From NCBI GenBank assembly GCA_944472135.2, contig OX235270.1:79493168-79557167 (forward strand): a DNA stretch of 64,000 nt. Direction: 5' to 3'. This document shows positions 39,793 to 51,869 of the stretch, one piece after another. The DNA comes from Trichobilharzia regenti. Its lineage: Eukaryota > Platyhelminthes > Trematoda > Strigeidida > Schistosomatidae. Numbering within the stretch: the first letter of the stretch is position 1; every line of letters starts with the position of its first letter. The notes under the pieces were generated by a model that did not search any database, was not told where the DNA came from, and saw only the letters and a program-made list of their open reading frames with translations. The position numbers and the translations under genes are program-made.

Positions 39793-40110
39793 TTAAAGGT
39801 TGAGGGATATTAAAGGTTTGACGTGATATCTCGTTCAACAACTTCTAATTAATTTATTCTCGCGTACCAAAGACAAAGCAAAAGCCAATAATTGGTCGTC
39901 CAAACGAAGAAATGTATTTAGGAACCAAAACCAGCCGATAGACGAACGCTTAGCTAGCTAGTGATCGTGCACGTTACACGACGGGGTACCAAATGGCGGG
40001 GATGCTTGACCGGAAGCCTTCAGCTAAACAAGTCGACTTAAACAGTGGTGGTCAGCATCCAATGAGTGATTGCTGTGGTCAATAATTTTGGGGAATTATT
40101 TACCGCTACA
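39793..40110 (-). repeat. Gypsy copy 2, 3' LTR (element orientation)
   Basis: About 318 bp, matching 42184-42501. Polypurine tract immediately right of 40110 on the minus strand. Confidence 0.9.
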
Positions 40111-40616
40111 GCTCACTCCCCCCCTAGTGGGGTCGTGAGGACCCTAAGACAGAACCAGCCGGAAGTAAAAAAAACTCGATGGTTCCCTTTCGGGTGAAAA
40201 AAATCTTCCGAGCGGCTTGGTCTTATGCCTACTGGTTTGTCTGCCTATGCTAATGGGGTGTTTGTACATAGCTTCCTGGTGTTGTTAGTTGGATTCCGTG
40301 CTTCGTTTGTTTCCCGTCCAGTGCCCGTCGCACCTGGAAAAGAAAACAAGAATGCTAAGAACCATGTCGAGGAAAATGTACGAAATGATCTTTTTGGTTA
40401 AAAAAAATTGTGTGCATTTACTATACAGTAAACTTTTGCTAAGTTCAGAACATCGAGAAAAAAAAATACATCGAATTAATTTTTTAAGTATGTTACATGA
40501 ACTGTGGAGAAAAAACAATTTTTTTGTGTTCGGTGGTACTGTATATAAAAAAAACTTATACGTCAAAAAAAAAATAGTACCACAAACGAGTGAGTTGCGT
40601 GAATCACACGACTTCG
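40111..40616. other. Gypsy 3' interior, A-rich, non-coding
   Basis: Between the 3' LTR and the truncated gag-pol frame; also present in copy 1 at 34833-35337. Contains several runs of A or T of 7-9 bases. Presumed remnant of the 3' end of the full element. No domain recognised. Confidence 0.5.
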
Positions 40617-42140
40617 TTAATTCAAATAAGTGTGCAAGTGTTCTGGGAACCTTACAGTGCATCCAGAACGGTTTTTCTTAGGAGGCTCAACCTTAGTAGC
40701 CAGTGGGCGAATGCCCTTGCAGTCAATAGTGTGACCCAGGAAGTCGAGTGAGTCAACACCGATTTGACACTTATGAATATTAATGGTAACACCATGTTGG
40801 CGTAACCTGTCAAATGCCAAGTCCAAGTGCCGAAGGTGAGTTTCCTTGTCTGGACTGGCGATGAGGCAGTCGTCTAAGTATGCGTATACAAAGTCGAGAC
40901 CGCGAAATACTTCGTCAATGAAGCGTTGGAATGTTTGGGCTGCATTCCGAAGACCGAATGGCATACGTAGAAATTCAAAAAGTCCGAAAGGCGTAATGAT
41001 AGCCGTTTTCGGGATGTCTTCTGTTGCCATCGGGATTTGGTTATACGCTTTAACCAAGTCGATTTTGGAGAATATAGTCGCGCCGGATAAGGTTGCCGTC
41101 AAGTCGTGTATATGAGGCAACGGGTAGCAATCAGGGGTTGTTTTGGCATTCACTCGCCGGTAATCACCGGTGGGTCGCCAATCGTTGCTATCCTTTTTCG
41201 GAACCATATGAAGTGGGGATGCCCATGGGCTATTCGAAGGTCGAATGATGCCAAGGCTAAGCATATGGTCAAATTCATTCCTGGCGATTCTCAGTTTGTC
41301 AGGAGCTAATCGTCGTGCTTTAGATGTCACAGGTTGTCCTGTGGTAATGATGTGGTGCATAACATTGCTGGTTATGCACGGTAGGTCGTTCGACGGGCAA
41401 TTAAGTTCCGGATACTTGTCAACGATAGGTTGAAAAGTTGGATCAAGAATTGCCTTTATCTTAACGGGTGACAAGCTAGGGCCTATGTAGGTAATGCCTT
41501 TGATAGACAGACTAGTAGTATTGTCAATCAGTCGTTTTCGGCGGACGTCTACGAGTAAATCATGATGATTAAGTAGGTCCGTGCCAATGATGGGCATTGT
41601 AACGTCAGCGAGAAGGAAAATCCACCGAATAGGTTTGCGTAAACCTACGTTCAGATAGACGTATTTCCTACCAAAGGTTGCGATTGGTTTTCCATTTGCA
41701 GCCTGTAAGTTGAAGGTAGGTTCCTTCTGTCGATCTGCTGCTGTAGCAGGAAGGACGCTGACTTCGGCGCCTGTGTCGACTAAGTATCGAGTCTGGCTTA
41801 TCACATCATGGATGTAAAGTAGGCGGCTAGTGCCACCGGCGACGGTTGCCGCTAACGCGTGCCGGCGGGATAGTTTCCCACCAGACTTTGAGACATTTCC
41901 GAAGTTACAAGGTTTACGGCAACACTTCGCTTCTTGGCCATAGGTGTTGTGATACCAGCACCAGTCAGGGTTTTTCAGTGAACGTGGTTTGGACTTAGAT
42001 CGACCACGCGAGTTCCTGCGTTGAGGAGATTTAGGACGACGGTTGGAGGATTTAGAATGTGTGTTTGACCTAAACATCTGCTGAAGGGAGTTGCATAACT
42101 CTGTCATTGCAGGATCCTCACTCGAAGTCTGCTTAGTCAT
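40617..42140 (-). CDS. Gypsy gag-protease-RT polyprotein, truncated
   Basis: 507 codons. Residues 1-60 are a basic gag end ([13 protein letters not shown]). Residues 61-78 hold a zinc-finger-like C-H-C-C set (CWYHN...CCRKPC). An aspartic protease active site DTG is at 122-124. RT domain about 295-470 with the substrate-binding [12 protein letters not shown], catalytic YLDD at 421-424 and FLGH. The homology stops soon after, at about residue 487, and unrelated codons lead to the stop: the tether, RNase H and integrase are deleted. Protease and RT look intact, so the protein could be made if transcribed, but the element lacks what it needs to integrate. Confidence 0.85.
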   Translation of the reverse strand: MTKQTSSEDPAMTELCNSLQQMFRSNTHSKSSNRRPKSPQRRNSRGRSKSKPRSLKNPDWCWYHNTYGQEAKCCRKPCNFGNVSKSGGKLSRRHALAATVAGGTSRLLYIHDVISQTRYLVDTGAEVSVLPATAADRQKEPTFNLQAANGKPIATFGRKYVYLNVGLRKPIRWIFLLADVTMPIIGTDLLNHHDLLVDVRRKRLIDNTTSLSIKGITYIGPSLSPVKIKAILDPTFQPIVDKYPELNCPSNDLPCITSNVMHHIITTGQPVTSKARRLAPDKLRIARNEFDHMLSLGIIRPSNSPWASPLHMVPKKDSNDWRPTGDYRRVNAKTTPDCYPLPHIHDLTATLSGATIFSKIDLVKAYNQIPMATEDIPKTAIITPFGLFEFLRMPFGLRNAAQTFQRFIDEVFRGLDFVYAYLDDCLIASPDKETHLRHLDLAFDRLRQHGVTINIHKCQIGVDSLDFLGHTIDCKGIRPLATKVEPPKKNRSGCTVRFPEHLHTYLN

Positions 42141-42183
42141 TGAGCATATTTCGGGAACGAGATATCACGTCGGGCTCACCAGT

Positions 42184-42501
42184 TTAAAGGTTGAGGGATA
42201 TTAAAGGTTTGACGTGATATCTCGTTCAACAACTTCTAATTAATTTATTCTCGCGTACCAAAGACAAAGCAAAAGCCAATAATTGGTCGTCCAAACGAAG
42301 AAATGTATTTAGGAACCAAAACCAGCCGATAGACGAACGCTTAGCTAGCTAGTGATCGTGCACGTTACACGACGGGGTACCAAATGGCGGGGATGCTTGA
42401 CCGGAAGCCTTCAGCTAAACAAGTCGACTTAAACAGTGGTGGTCAGCATCCAATGAGTGATTGCTGTGGTCAATAATTTTGGGGAATTATTTACCGCTAC
42501 A
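42184..42501 (-). repeat. Gypsy copy 2, 5' LTR (element orientation)
   Basis: About 318 bp, matching 39793-40110. Confidence 0.9.
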
Positions 42502-42923
42502 ATACTAACCCATGAGTGAACACTCATGTCGTAGAAATCTGCATCCAGATTGAAATTGTTTACCGTCTCGATTTAGGGCTTTATCAGGGAGTTTAGATTT
42601 AAGGGAAACACCACATAATAGTACGGTCAACAACTAAGTGTCTATCAGACTGATGTCATCTGTCAATTTACAGAAGAAGTCAAGGGAGAACAGGGGAAAA
42701 GACAGAAAGGCAGTAATGGAGAGTACAGGTCTTCAGAAATACAACCGTATAGGGTGAAAACAACCTGGAAAACTTTAATTGTAAAAATGTTAGGCCGGTA
42801 AAGAGAATAAACCAAACATTTCACGCTTAGTTCATACAGCATAGCTTAGCAAGTCTGGGTGGTACATATCCAGTATGAAAATAAACAATATTATTTCCTT
42901 TACAGAGAACGGCAAAAGCCAAG

Positions 42924-44849
42924 TCTTTTCATTATGATTATTGTTTCCTTAAACTCCTAGAGGACAAAGGGCTTCAGCCACACGATTAAATTGAGTTCGG
43001 TTCCACTTTGCTCTACGTCTGCCGATATGCTTTCGTTGCCTCTTCACATGAACTCCTCCGCATCTTTCTTTCATGTTGATTGCTGTCGACCTCCACACAG
43101 ACTTCAGAGTAATGAAACCTTGCTTCGCTTTACTAATCTTTTCTTTGATATTCTCGTCAGTTGCGCCTGTACTTGAAACGAAGCTTCCCAGGTAGGTAAA
43201 TGTAGTTACTTCTTTAAAATTTCTTCCACTTATGTTGATTGTTGTTGCTGTTGGCCTCGAATCTTCATCACCTCTGTCTTCTCTATGCTCACCTGAAGTC
43301 CTATCTTTGTGAACGTGTTGCTTTTCACTTGCATATCTTCCAGTTTGTGGCAAATACGACAAATATCATCCGTCAATTACAGATCCTCCAAGTTTTTAGT
43401 GTGGGTCCGTTTTATGCCTGTTTCTTCGCTGCCCACTGTCTGTTGCATTATCCAGTCTACCGCAATCAGGAAAATCATTGGAGATAGTAGGCAGCCAGCC
43501 TTGTCTTACACCCGTCTTCACTTCAAAGGATTCCGTGAGTTTCCCGCTGTGGATTACTTGGCGTGCAGAAATGTCGTAAAACTGTTGGATGAGCTGCATA
43601 ATTGTTAGCAGCACTCCGTAGTAGCGAAGTAATTTCCAAATCACCTCTCGATCGACGCTGTTAAAGGTTTTCTCAGAGTCAATGAAGTTGAGGTAAAGAG
43701 CTGACTGCCATTCCAAGCTCTGTTCAATGATGGTCCGTAGTGTTGCGATTTGATCGATGCATGACCTATTCCTCCTGAATCCAGCCTGTTCCGGTCAAAG
43801 CTTTCCATCCAGGACGTGTTTGATACTCTCCAGTATGATGCGGCTTAGTATTTTGCTTGGGATAGACAGGAGCATTATGCCCCACTAGTTCTTGCATTGA
43901 CTTAAGTCTCCTTTCATTGGCAGGTACCTTCCCTTCTTTCCACACCTTCTTCAGCAGTGGTGTCATCAAGTCTGCTGATGTTTCGGGGTCCATTTTCAAT
44001 GCTTCTGCGGGGATCCCATCTGGTTCTGCTGCTTTTCCAGTTCTCAGCATCTTTACTGCCTTCAGGTTTTCTGTTTTCGTCGGAGGGTTGATGTCCACTG
44101 GTAGTTCTGCTTCCGCTGTTGGTATTATTGGGCGCGTTGTAGGTGGCGGTTGGTCTAGAAGTCTTTTGAAGTGTTCAGCCCAGTGTTTCCTTTGCTCCAC
44201 CTCTTTGGTGATTGACTTTCCATTGTCATCCTTCACTGGCTTAATTTGTGTCGAACTTTCCCCCGAAAGGTGCCTAGTTGTTTGGTAGAGTGTTGCGAGG
44301 TCTCCTTTGCCTGCAGCTTGTTCTGCTTCACTTGTCATAGCTTTATAATATTGCCTTTTGCCTTCCTTGGCACTTTTCTTTACTCTTTTGTTCAGTGTAT
44401 TGTAGCTTGCGTTCAGCTCTTGTTTTTGTTGCTTGTCAATGCAGTGGGTTATCTTTTGTTTCATTACTGTTTGTCCTGTCTCTTCTTTCTACCTGGAACT
44501 TCCATGCAGGTTTGACTACACAGCGCCTTCAGGTTTTTCCAGTGCTTTTCAATGCTGGTCTCTTCGCTAGTGTTGATTTGTGTCTCCGCATTTTTCCTTA
44601 TGACTACAGTGAAGATGTCCTTTGAGGCCTGGTCCTTTATATTTTGAGTATTGAACTCGACTTGTGGTCTTTCTGCAGCTCCTGTTTCTTTCAAAGTTTT
44701 TAATTTGATTTCGAGTGCTCCTTGTATGAGACAGTGATCTGAGCCAAAGTCTGCTCCTCTTCTTACTTTCATGCCCAGTAAGCTGCGTCTACACTTCCTC
44801 GAGAAGCATTGAGATGAAGTCCATTTGGTTTTTGATTCGCCTATCTAGG
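42924..44849 (-). mobile_element. Degenerate RTE-clade retrotransposon, array unit 4
   Basis: Fourth copy with the same peptides and breaks as unit 1, displaced by 13124 bp. It joins the partial fifth exon 9 fragment at 44850. Confidence 0.85.
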
Positions 44850-45387
44850 ATTTTCATTGAATACCCAACACCGTTTATTGGAAAGTGTTTCCAACGAGTA
44901 GCAGAGCTGTCATATCCGAAGTCTCGAATTCATATAGTGGGTCACAGAGCGGTGAGTTAAAATTAAGACTGACAAGGATGTTATGTTAAACTTTATTTGA
45001 AACCTTAATATCAAAATCACCTCCAAATAAATTAAATGTCTGGAGGAGTGGGAAACAATGATGAGTAATACTAACCCATGAGTGAACACTCATGTCGTAG
45101 AAATCTGCATCCAGATTGAAATTGTTTACCGTCTCGATTTAGGGCTTTATCAGGGAGTTTAGATTTAAGGGAAACACCACATAATAGTACGGTCAACAAC
45201 TAAGTGTCTATCAGACTGATGTCATCTGTCAATTTACAGAAGAAGTCAAGGGAGAACAGGGGAAAAGACAGAAAGGCAGTAATGGAGAGTACAGGTCTTC
45301 AGAAATACAACCGTATAGGGTGAAAACAACCTGGAAAACTTTAATTGTAAAAATGTTAGGCCGGTAAAGAGAATAAACCAAACATTT

Positions 45388-47594
45388 GCAAAAAGAGCAA
45401 AATAGATGTGGAAGGTATATTTTTAGACTATGAAAGTAAATAACCTTGCTATGCATACATTATTGCATCCACAATAGTCATTAGGAATGAAAACATTCGA
45501 GACCCTCGCTGGTGTTTGTTTTCGCCAAATGTACTTGCACTGTCTCGTCAATCAATTAAGATTCGCATAAGCAGAATAACAAACTAAAATAAAAAACGGT
45601 TACCTACAAAAAAACAATGCTCATTAAAAGTTTAACACTACCCCAATGGGGACTCATGACTATATAAACATAATGAAACAGTGCATCTTCAAATAATACA
45701 TTATGTACAACACAATCGTGAATATTCGTTACAATATTTCAGACCATTTGAAACATACACAGACAGACGATAGATCTCAGGTGAAAAAGTCGAAAGATAG
45801 TAAGTGTTTGAACACCTCATTAAACCTATAATTGTTTATATTTAAACAGGACTGGGAAGAACATTATATACAACAGGAATTCTTCAACTTTTTGAAAACT
45901 GAAATCACAATGGCAGACGTTGAACAACCATGTCCCGATGTATTCTGGTTTCCCCTATTAACAGAAACGTTTTGCAAGCAACTTATTGAAGAGATGGAAA
46001 ACTTTGGTGAGTGGTCAAATGGGGATAACCACGACCCACGACTTGAAGGGGGCTATGAAAATGTACCTACACGCGATATCCATATGCGCCAAGTCGATTG
46101 GGAAGAGCACTGGCAACACGTCTTGGGGAAATACATATACCCAATACAGAAAAAGCTTTACGAAGGATACGAAGACAGAGTGAGTATCTTATAATGTGCA
46201 ATTGTTCACGAAGCATCATTGTTCCAAGTAACTAATTTTATGAATTTTCAATTTATCTAGCCACGAGCACGCATGAATTTTGTTGTCAGATACAGACCGG
46301 AAGAACAACCCTCACTGAGACCACATCATGATGCATCTTCATATACGCTTAATATAGGACTGAACCAACCCGGGAAAGACTATCAGGTGGGTGTTATCAA
46401 TTATGTGAAGATCACACTCAACACAAGCAGTACTTAACCGACTTTTGTTTTACTTTAACAGGGAGGAGGAGTTCGCTTCAATCGATATAACTGTTCAATC
46501 ATAGATACACGAGTTGGTTGGGTTGTAATGAGTCCCGGAAGGGTGACACATTTACATGAAGGGCTACCAACAACAAAAGGAACTCGATATATCTTTGTCA
46601 CTTTTGTAAACCCTTAATTGTATATCTTTCCACATCACAGTAGGTTTAGAAATACAATAGTTACTGGTTACAAAAGTACTGCTTTCTTGATTGCATGCAC
46701 AACTCTAGTAATTCAAAAAACTTGCGACCATCTTATCTACGTTCGAATAGCTAAAATTAATAAAGTGATAAACTTACGATACATCATTTCATGTTCACAT
46801 TCCCGTAAGAATCAGAAGACAGATTCCCGAGTTATATTCACAAATCAGTTGCAAACTGACTAATGATTATAAATTTCGATTCACGCAAAACTCTTGACTT
46901 ATTCACTTTCAGCCCCCAGAGTTCAGAAACTGAATATTCAGCACCTTCTTTGAGAAGTAATCACCAGTGAATTCGAATAATATAGACTTAACCACTGACA
47001 CTAGACTTTTCAGGACGATTCGGTGTTCAGTAAATACCGTGAGTGAAAACGTCTTACGACACCTGTTCCCGTTAACTTCATAACAGCCTGATTCTACGCA
47101 AATGCCGAACGCATCAAAGCAAGATTTCTCAAAGTCTGATTATTTTCTGCGGCGAAACGCCTAAATCATTTCCAACGATTAGGTGACTGACTTCGAAAAT
47201 GGAATTTGACTTCGGTAGAATCCTCAGTACTTTCGTAATTAGTATTCATTGTCCACATAAATATACTTCAAGATTATTTCATGTCAATTCTTTGTATTCA
47301 TTACTCTTCTGTAAGGGTTCTTAACAAATGCATTCTATTTTCTTATTTGGCATTCACACAACTGTAAAAGAAAGACAAAATGAATCATAATACTTGACTA
47401 TGTGTTTATTTCGCAGCACATGTTAGTAAACGGATGAAAGGTTTGTATTACAGACAGTGAATGAAACAGTTGTAAACTGAAGTTGAAATGCACCTCAGTA
47501 AAATGGGGTTAAACAAATGTCATTGTTTAGAAACGCCCTGGAGGAAAACAGCAGGTTAAAATGCAGAGCTACTTACGATCAAAGCTACGCGAAT
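45388..47594 (+). repeat. Segmental duplicate C of 19482-21688
   Basis: Offset 25906 bp from PLOD. It starts in intron 13 right at the edge of the LINE relic (the relic itself is absent) and ends a few bases inside the tra2 RS-tail exon. It contains PLOD exons 14-16, the PLOD poly(A) signal (46759) and the last tra2 coding exon (about 47527-47537). Nearly identical to the source. At its 3' end it shares AAAG with copy D where copy A has ATCG, so it is closer to D than to A. Confidence 0.9.
45850..46617 (+). pseudogene. PLOD: PLOD copy C: exons 14-16 (dioxygenase domain only)
   Basis: Exons 45850-46179, 46261-46386 and 46462-46617 with intact splice sites and frame. They encode residues 525-727 of PLOD, including the Fe(II) ligands (HHD and THLHEG) and the 2OG-binding arginine. 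There is no upstream PLOD exon in phase nearby and no signal peptide, so an ER enzyme cannot be made from this copy alone. An internal ATG (start of [15 protein letters not shown], residue 543) could in theory start a dioxygenase-only protein. Confidence 0.85.
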
Positions 47595-47614
47595 CCGGCT
47601 GAAATCCTAACGAG
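47595..47614. other. Filler sequence at the C/D junction
   Basis: About 20 bp that match neither the tra2 exon on the left nor exactly PLOD intron 8 on the right. Part of it (AAATCCTAACGA) resembles the intron 8 bases just upstream of the D start (AAATCCTACCATC), with mismatches. Confidence 0.5.
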
Positions 47615-47881
47615 GAAATCGTCTCCATCCATCCCTACTGCAGTTAGATCTCAGGGCTTGTGTTTACTCGACGTCACTGAACATTGACTCAACTAAACAT
47701 CACGACCTGACAATGCCTATACGATTCTGATCATAACTGACTGTCTGATAAAAATGTGTTTTCCCAGATAGAAAACGCATTTACCTATCTAAAGTGAAAC
47801 AAATATTGTGTACCCAGTGTTTATCGCAATGCCTTTCATTCACAATAAAAAATTATTTTAAAATTATTCTCCTATTTGTAG

Positions 47882-50800
47882 AAGCAGGAATATCCGCTGA
47901 TAGTCATGGGGATTTTCATTGAATACCCAACACCGTTTATTGGAAAGTTTTTCCAACGAGTAGCAGAGCTGTCATATCCGAAGTCTCGAATTCATATAGT
48001 GGGTCACAGAGCGGTGAGTTAAAATTAAGACTGACAAGGATGTTATGTTAAACTTTATTTGAAACCTCAATATCAAAATCACCTCCAAATAAATTAAATG
48101 TCTGGAGGAGTGGGAAACAATGATGAGTAATACTAACCCATGAGTGAACACTCATGTCGTAGAAATCTGCATCCAGATTGAAATTGTTTACCGTCTCGAT
48201 TTAGGGCTTTATCAGGAGTTTAGATTTAAGGGAAACACCACATAATAGTACGGTCAACAACTAAGTGTCTATCAGACTGATGTCATCTGTCAATTTACAG
48301 AAGAAGTCAAGGGAGAACAGGGGAAAAGACAGAAAGGCAGTAATGGAGAGTACAGGTCTTCAGAAATACAACTGTATAGGGTGAAAACAACCTGGAAAAC
48401 TTTAATTGTAAAAATGTTAGGCCGGTAAAGAGAATAAACCAAACATTTCACGCTTAATTCATACAGCATAGCTTAGGTGGTCTGGGTGGTACAGTGACAT
48501 TCTCGGAAATGCCATTTCATCTATCCGTATCTACTAAGTGGTACAATATTCAGTATGGAAATAAACGATATTATTTCCTTTACAGAGAACGGCGAAAAAC
48601 CAACTCTCATTTATAGAACATTTCAATGACACATTTGGACACGAGTACCTCTCGATAAATTGGCTCGACGAGGAACTTAGTGAAGAGGCAGCAAGGAAGA
48701 GAGTATTGTAAGTAGTGTATCATTTTCCACGACATACTGATCTTTGTTTTGCAGTGCGCATTGTCTATCAGTTGAGGACTGCAAGCACGTATTTGTAGTA
48801 GACAGTATCGCTCAGCTAACCAACCCGAAAACCTTGGACCACTTAGTTAAGATGAACCGATCAATAATTGCACCATTATTAACAAGAAGAGGAAAGGCGT
48901 GGTCAAACTTTTGGGGAGCACTGGGTAGTGATGGGTTTTATACTAGGTCGGAAGACTACATGGATATAATCAGTTATAATACAAGGTGAGTAGAAAACAA
49001 CAAAAGTATACCTTCTATTAACCAACTTTTCATGGTTTTTAGTGGAATCTGGAATGTTCCCCTAGTTCGTAGTGCCTATTTAATTTCACGATGGGCGGTG
49101 CGTAAGTTGATTGACGCAAAACTAGGGAACGAAATCGACATGAACTTCGCCAAGGAAGCAAGAGATAAAGTGAGTTATCTTTATTTAGTGCAACTCCTTT
49201 TTATCACAGAATGTTTTCATGTTTGTGGATAATCAAGTGGAATTCGGGTACTTGATGAATGCTGACAATTACACTAACGATCACCTCCACAACGACTTGT
49301 GGCAAATATTCGACAATCCACAGGTGAGTTTACGAAGTTAATCAATAGGGTTCAAATATACTATTTGTCCTGACTTTATGTGATACTGAATTTGTATTTA
49401 TTTAATCGCAGAAGAATTTGGTACAGTGTGGCATGAAGACGATGCGCGACGGAATAATAATAAAACAACACACATGAAAAGTAATAATGTAAGTAGAGAA
49501 CGGATGAAGGACTTCGTCTGGCAGGAATACAGACATACTTAATAAATTCAAACAGTAGTCGTCAAGTACTATGAGGAGGGGAAGAAAGAAGGAAATTGCA
49601 GCACGTTCGCCATCGATTACGATTCTTGGCCATATACAATAATGTTTTGAGCTATCTTTCGGACTCCAACCCGGGTGAAGAAGTGACAGCAGATACTAAA
49701 CCTGGTGGCCAGCTAAACTAATTCTCGAAGTGCTCTGCCCAGCGTTCCAGGCTGGTAATTGGTGTGTCATCTGCCTCACAGACCGTCTCGCCGACACCTT
49801 GTTTCTTGCTGCCGGTGGCTCGGATGAGCTGGAACAGTTTCCGACTGTTGCCAGATGCAACAGCTGACTCCATCTCACACGCACGTTCTGACCAACAGGC
49901 TTCGCGGTCCTTACGTAAGCACTGTCCAGTCTTGGGTGTAAGCACCTTTTGCTTATTGCTGTATTCCCTACCAGCCGGAATAGACCGGAGATCATCCAGG
50001 AGTTGCAAGGAACTCGCAGAAACCCAGTGGTTTTTAGAAGAGCATTCTTTCAAGCCGCAACACTCGCCATTTGCGTGGCATCTTGCAGATGAAGCCAATG
50101 TTCATCTATACTACTTGGGGGTTGCTACCAAACAGTAGTTGCTCGCAAGCATTGATTGTAACACATTCTGGCATTTCAAATTAGTAGCACCTGCTACTAA
50201 TTTGCTCACTTCGGTTAGACGACGTCTTTTATGAACCCCACCAAATCGCAAGACGAACCTGGCACACGCTAACCCATAATCGGAGTCCAGGCATGTGCTC
50301 CAGAAGAAGCGGCAGTCTTCTATGCATCATCGCCACTGGAAACTGACAGCAATATGATCAATCTGAGTCCAGGCTTGATTGGCAGACGGAAGACACCAGG
50401 TAGCGCTACAGTGATGACCGTGCCTGAAGTTGGTGCTGGCTAGAAATAGGTTGTGATCTGCATAAAACGGTTCCCATTATCCGACCTGCCATCATGTAAA
50501 CCCCCTGATCACCTAGACGACTCCTCTGAGCCTGAACGACCGACCTGTGCATTCGATTCCAGTCAGCACTACGGTATCTCTCTGCCTCTCCGGAATACCA
50601 CTCCTTACTTTCGTGGTACTCAATAGCACACAGTAAACAGCAAAAAGAGCAAAATAGATGTGGAAGGTATATTTTTAGACTATGAAAGTAAATAACCTTG
50701 CTATGCATACATTATTGCATCCACAATAGTCATTAGGAATGAAAACATTCGAGACCCTCGCTGGTGTTTGTTTTCGCCAAATGTACTTGCACTGTCTCGT

Positions 50801-51869
50801 CAATCAATTAAGATTCGCATAAGCAGAATAACAAACTAAAATAAAAAACGGTTACCTACAAAAAAACAATGCTCATTAAAAGTTTAACACTACCCCAATG
50901 GGGACTCATGACTATATAAACATAATGAAACAGTGCATCTTCAAATAATACATTATGTACAACACAATCGTGAATATTCGTTACAATATTTCAGACCATT
51001 TGAAACATACACAGACAGACGATAGATCTCAGGTGAAAAAGTCGAAAGATAGTAAGTGTTTGAACACCTCATTAAACCTATAATTGTTTATATTTAAACA
51101 GGACTGGGAAGAACATTATATACAACAGGAATTCTTCAACTTTTTGAAAACTGAAATCACAATGGCAGACGTTGAACAACCATGTCCCGATGTATTCTGG
51201 TTTCCCCTATTAACAGAAACGTTTTGCAAGCAACTTATTGAAGAGATGGAAAACTTTGGTGAGTGGTCAAATGGGGATAACCACGACCCACGACTTGAAG
51301 GGGGCTATGAAAATGTACCTACACGCGATATCCATATGCGCCAAGTCGATTGGGAAGAGCACTGGCAACACGTCTTGGGGAAATACATATACCCAATACA
51401 GAAAAAGCTTTACGAAGGATACGAAGACAGAGTGAGTATCTTATAATGTGCAATTGTTCACGAAGCATCATTGTTCCAAGTAACTAATTTTATGAATTTT
51501 CAATTTATCTAGCCACGAGCACGCATGAATTTTGTTGTCAGATACAGACCGGAAGAACAACCCTCACTGAGACCACATCATGATGCATCTTCATATACGC
51601 TTAATATAGGACTGAACCAACCCGGGAAAGACTATCAGGTGGGTGTTATCAATTATGTGAAGATCACACTCAACACAAGCAGTACTTAACCGACTTTTGT
51701 TTTACTTTAACAGGGAGGAGGAGTTCGCTTCAATCGATATAACTGTTCAATCATAGATACACGAGTTGGTTGGGTTGTAATGAGTCCCGGAAGGGTGACA
51801 CATTTACATGAAGGGCTACCAACAACAAAAGGAACTCGATATATCTTTGTCACTTTTGTAAACCCTTAA
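47882..51869 (+). pseudogene. PLOD: PLOD copy D: exons 9-16, 5'-truncated
   Basis: Exons 47882-48013, 48586-48707, 48755-48985, 49043-49169, 49210-49323, 51102-51431, 51513-51638 and 51714-51869. All splice sites and the frame are intact, and the coding sequence appears identical to residues 283-727 of the complete gene. It lacks the signal peptide and the first eight exons (most of the glycosyltransferase domain). Without a new promoter and start it is a non-functional fragment, but it shows no sign of decay. Exon 9 has the parental GKFFQ, not the GKCFQ of copy B and the array, so D was copied separately from the original. Poly(A) signal at 52011. Confidence 0.85.
49698..50638 (-). mobile_element. 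LINE relic duplicated within copy D
   Basis: Same endonuclease/linker fragment as at 18540-19480, with the same stops. It was carried along by the segmental duplication and is not a new insertion. Confidence 0.7.

Larger units (their letters stand above)
39793..42501 (-). mobile_element. Internally deleted Gypsy-type LTR retrotransposon, copy 2
   Basis: LTRs at 39793-40110 and 42184-42501. Same insertion point in PLOD intron 9, same ATACT flanks and same internal deletion as copy 1, so the two copies descend from one insertion. It differs from copy 1 by two 1 bp length changes (one restoring the gag-pol frame) and a few substitutions. Confidence 0.9.
29160..45387. repeat. Tandem array of PLOD-exon/RTE chimeric units, two carrying a Gypsy element
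   Basis: Units begin with the same PLOD exon 9 fragment at 29160, 31726, 34292, 39570 and 44850. Each contains the rest of exon 9, intron 9, the first bases of exon 10 and an antisense, broken RTE element. Units 1 and 2 are 2566 bp. Units 3 and 4 (5278 and 5280 bp) equal the same unit plus a 2.7 kb Gypsy element in intron 9. Unit 5 is partial and stops at 45387, in intron 9. Predicted RTE peptides are identical between the four units, so amplification is very recent or partly an assembly effect. Exon 9 fragments: 31726-31827, 34292-34393, 39570-39671, 44850-44951. Confidence 0.9.
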
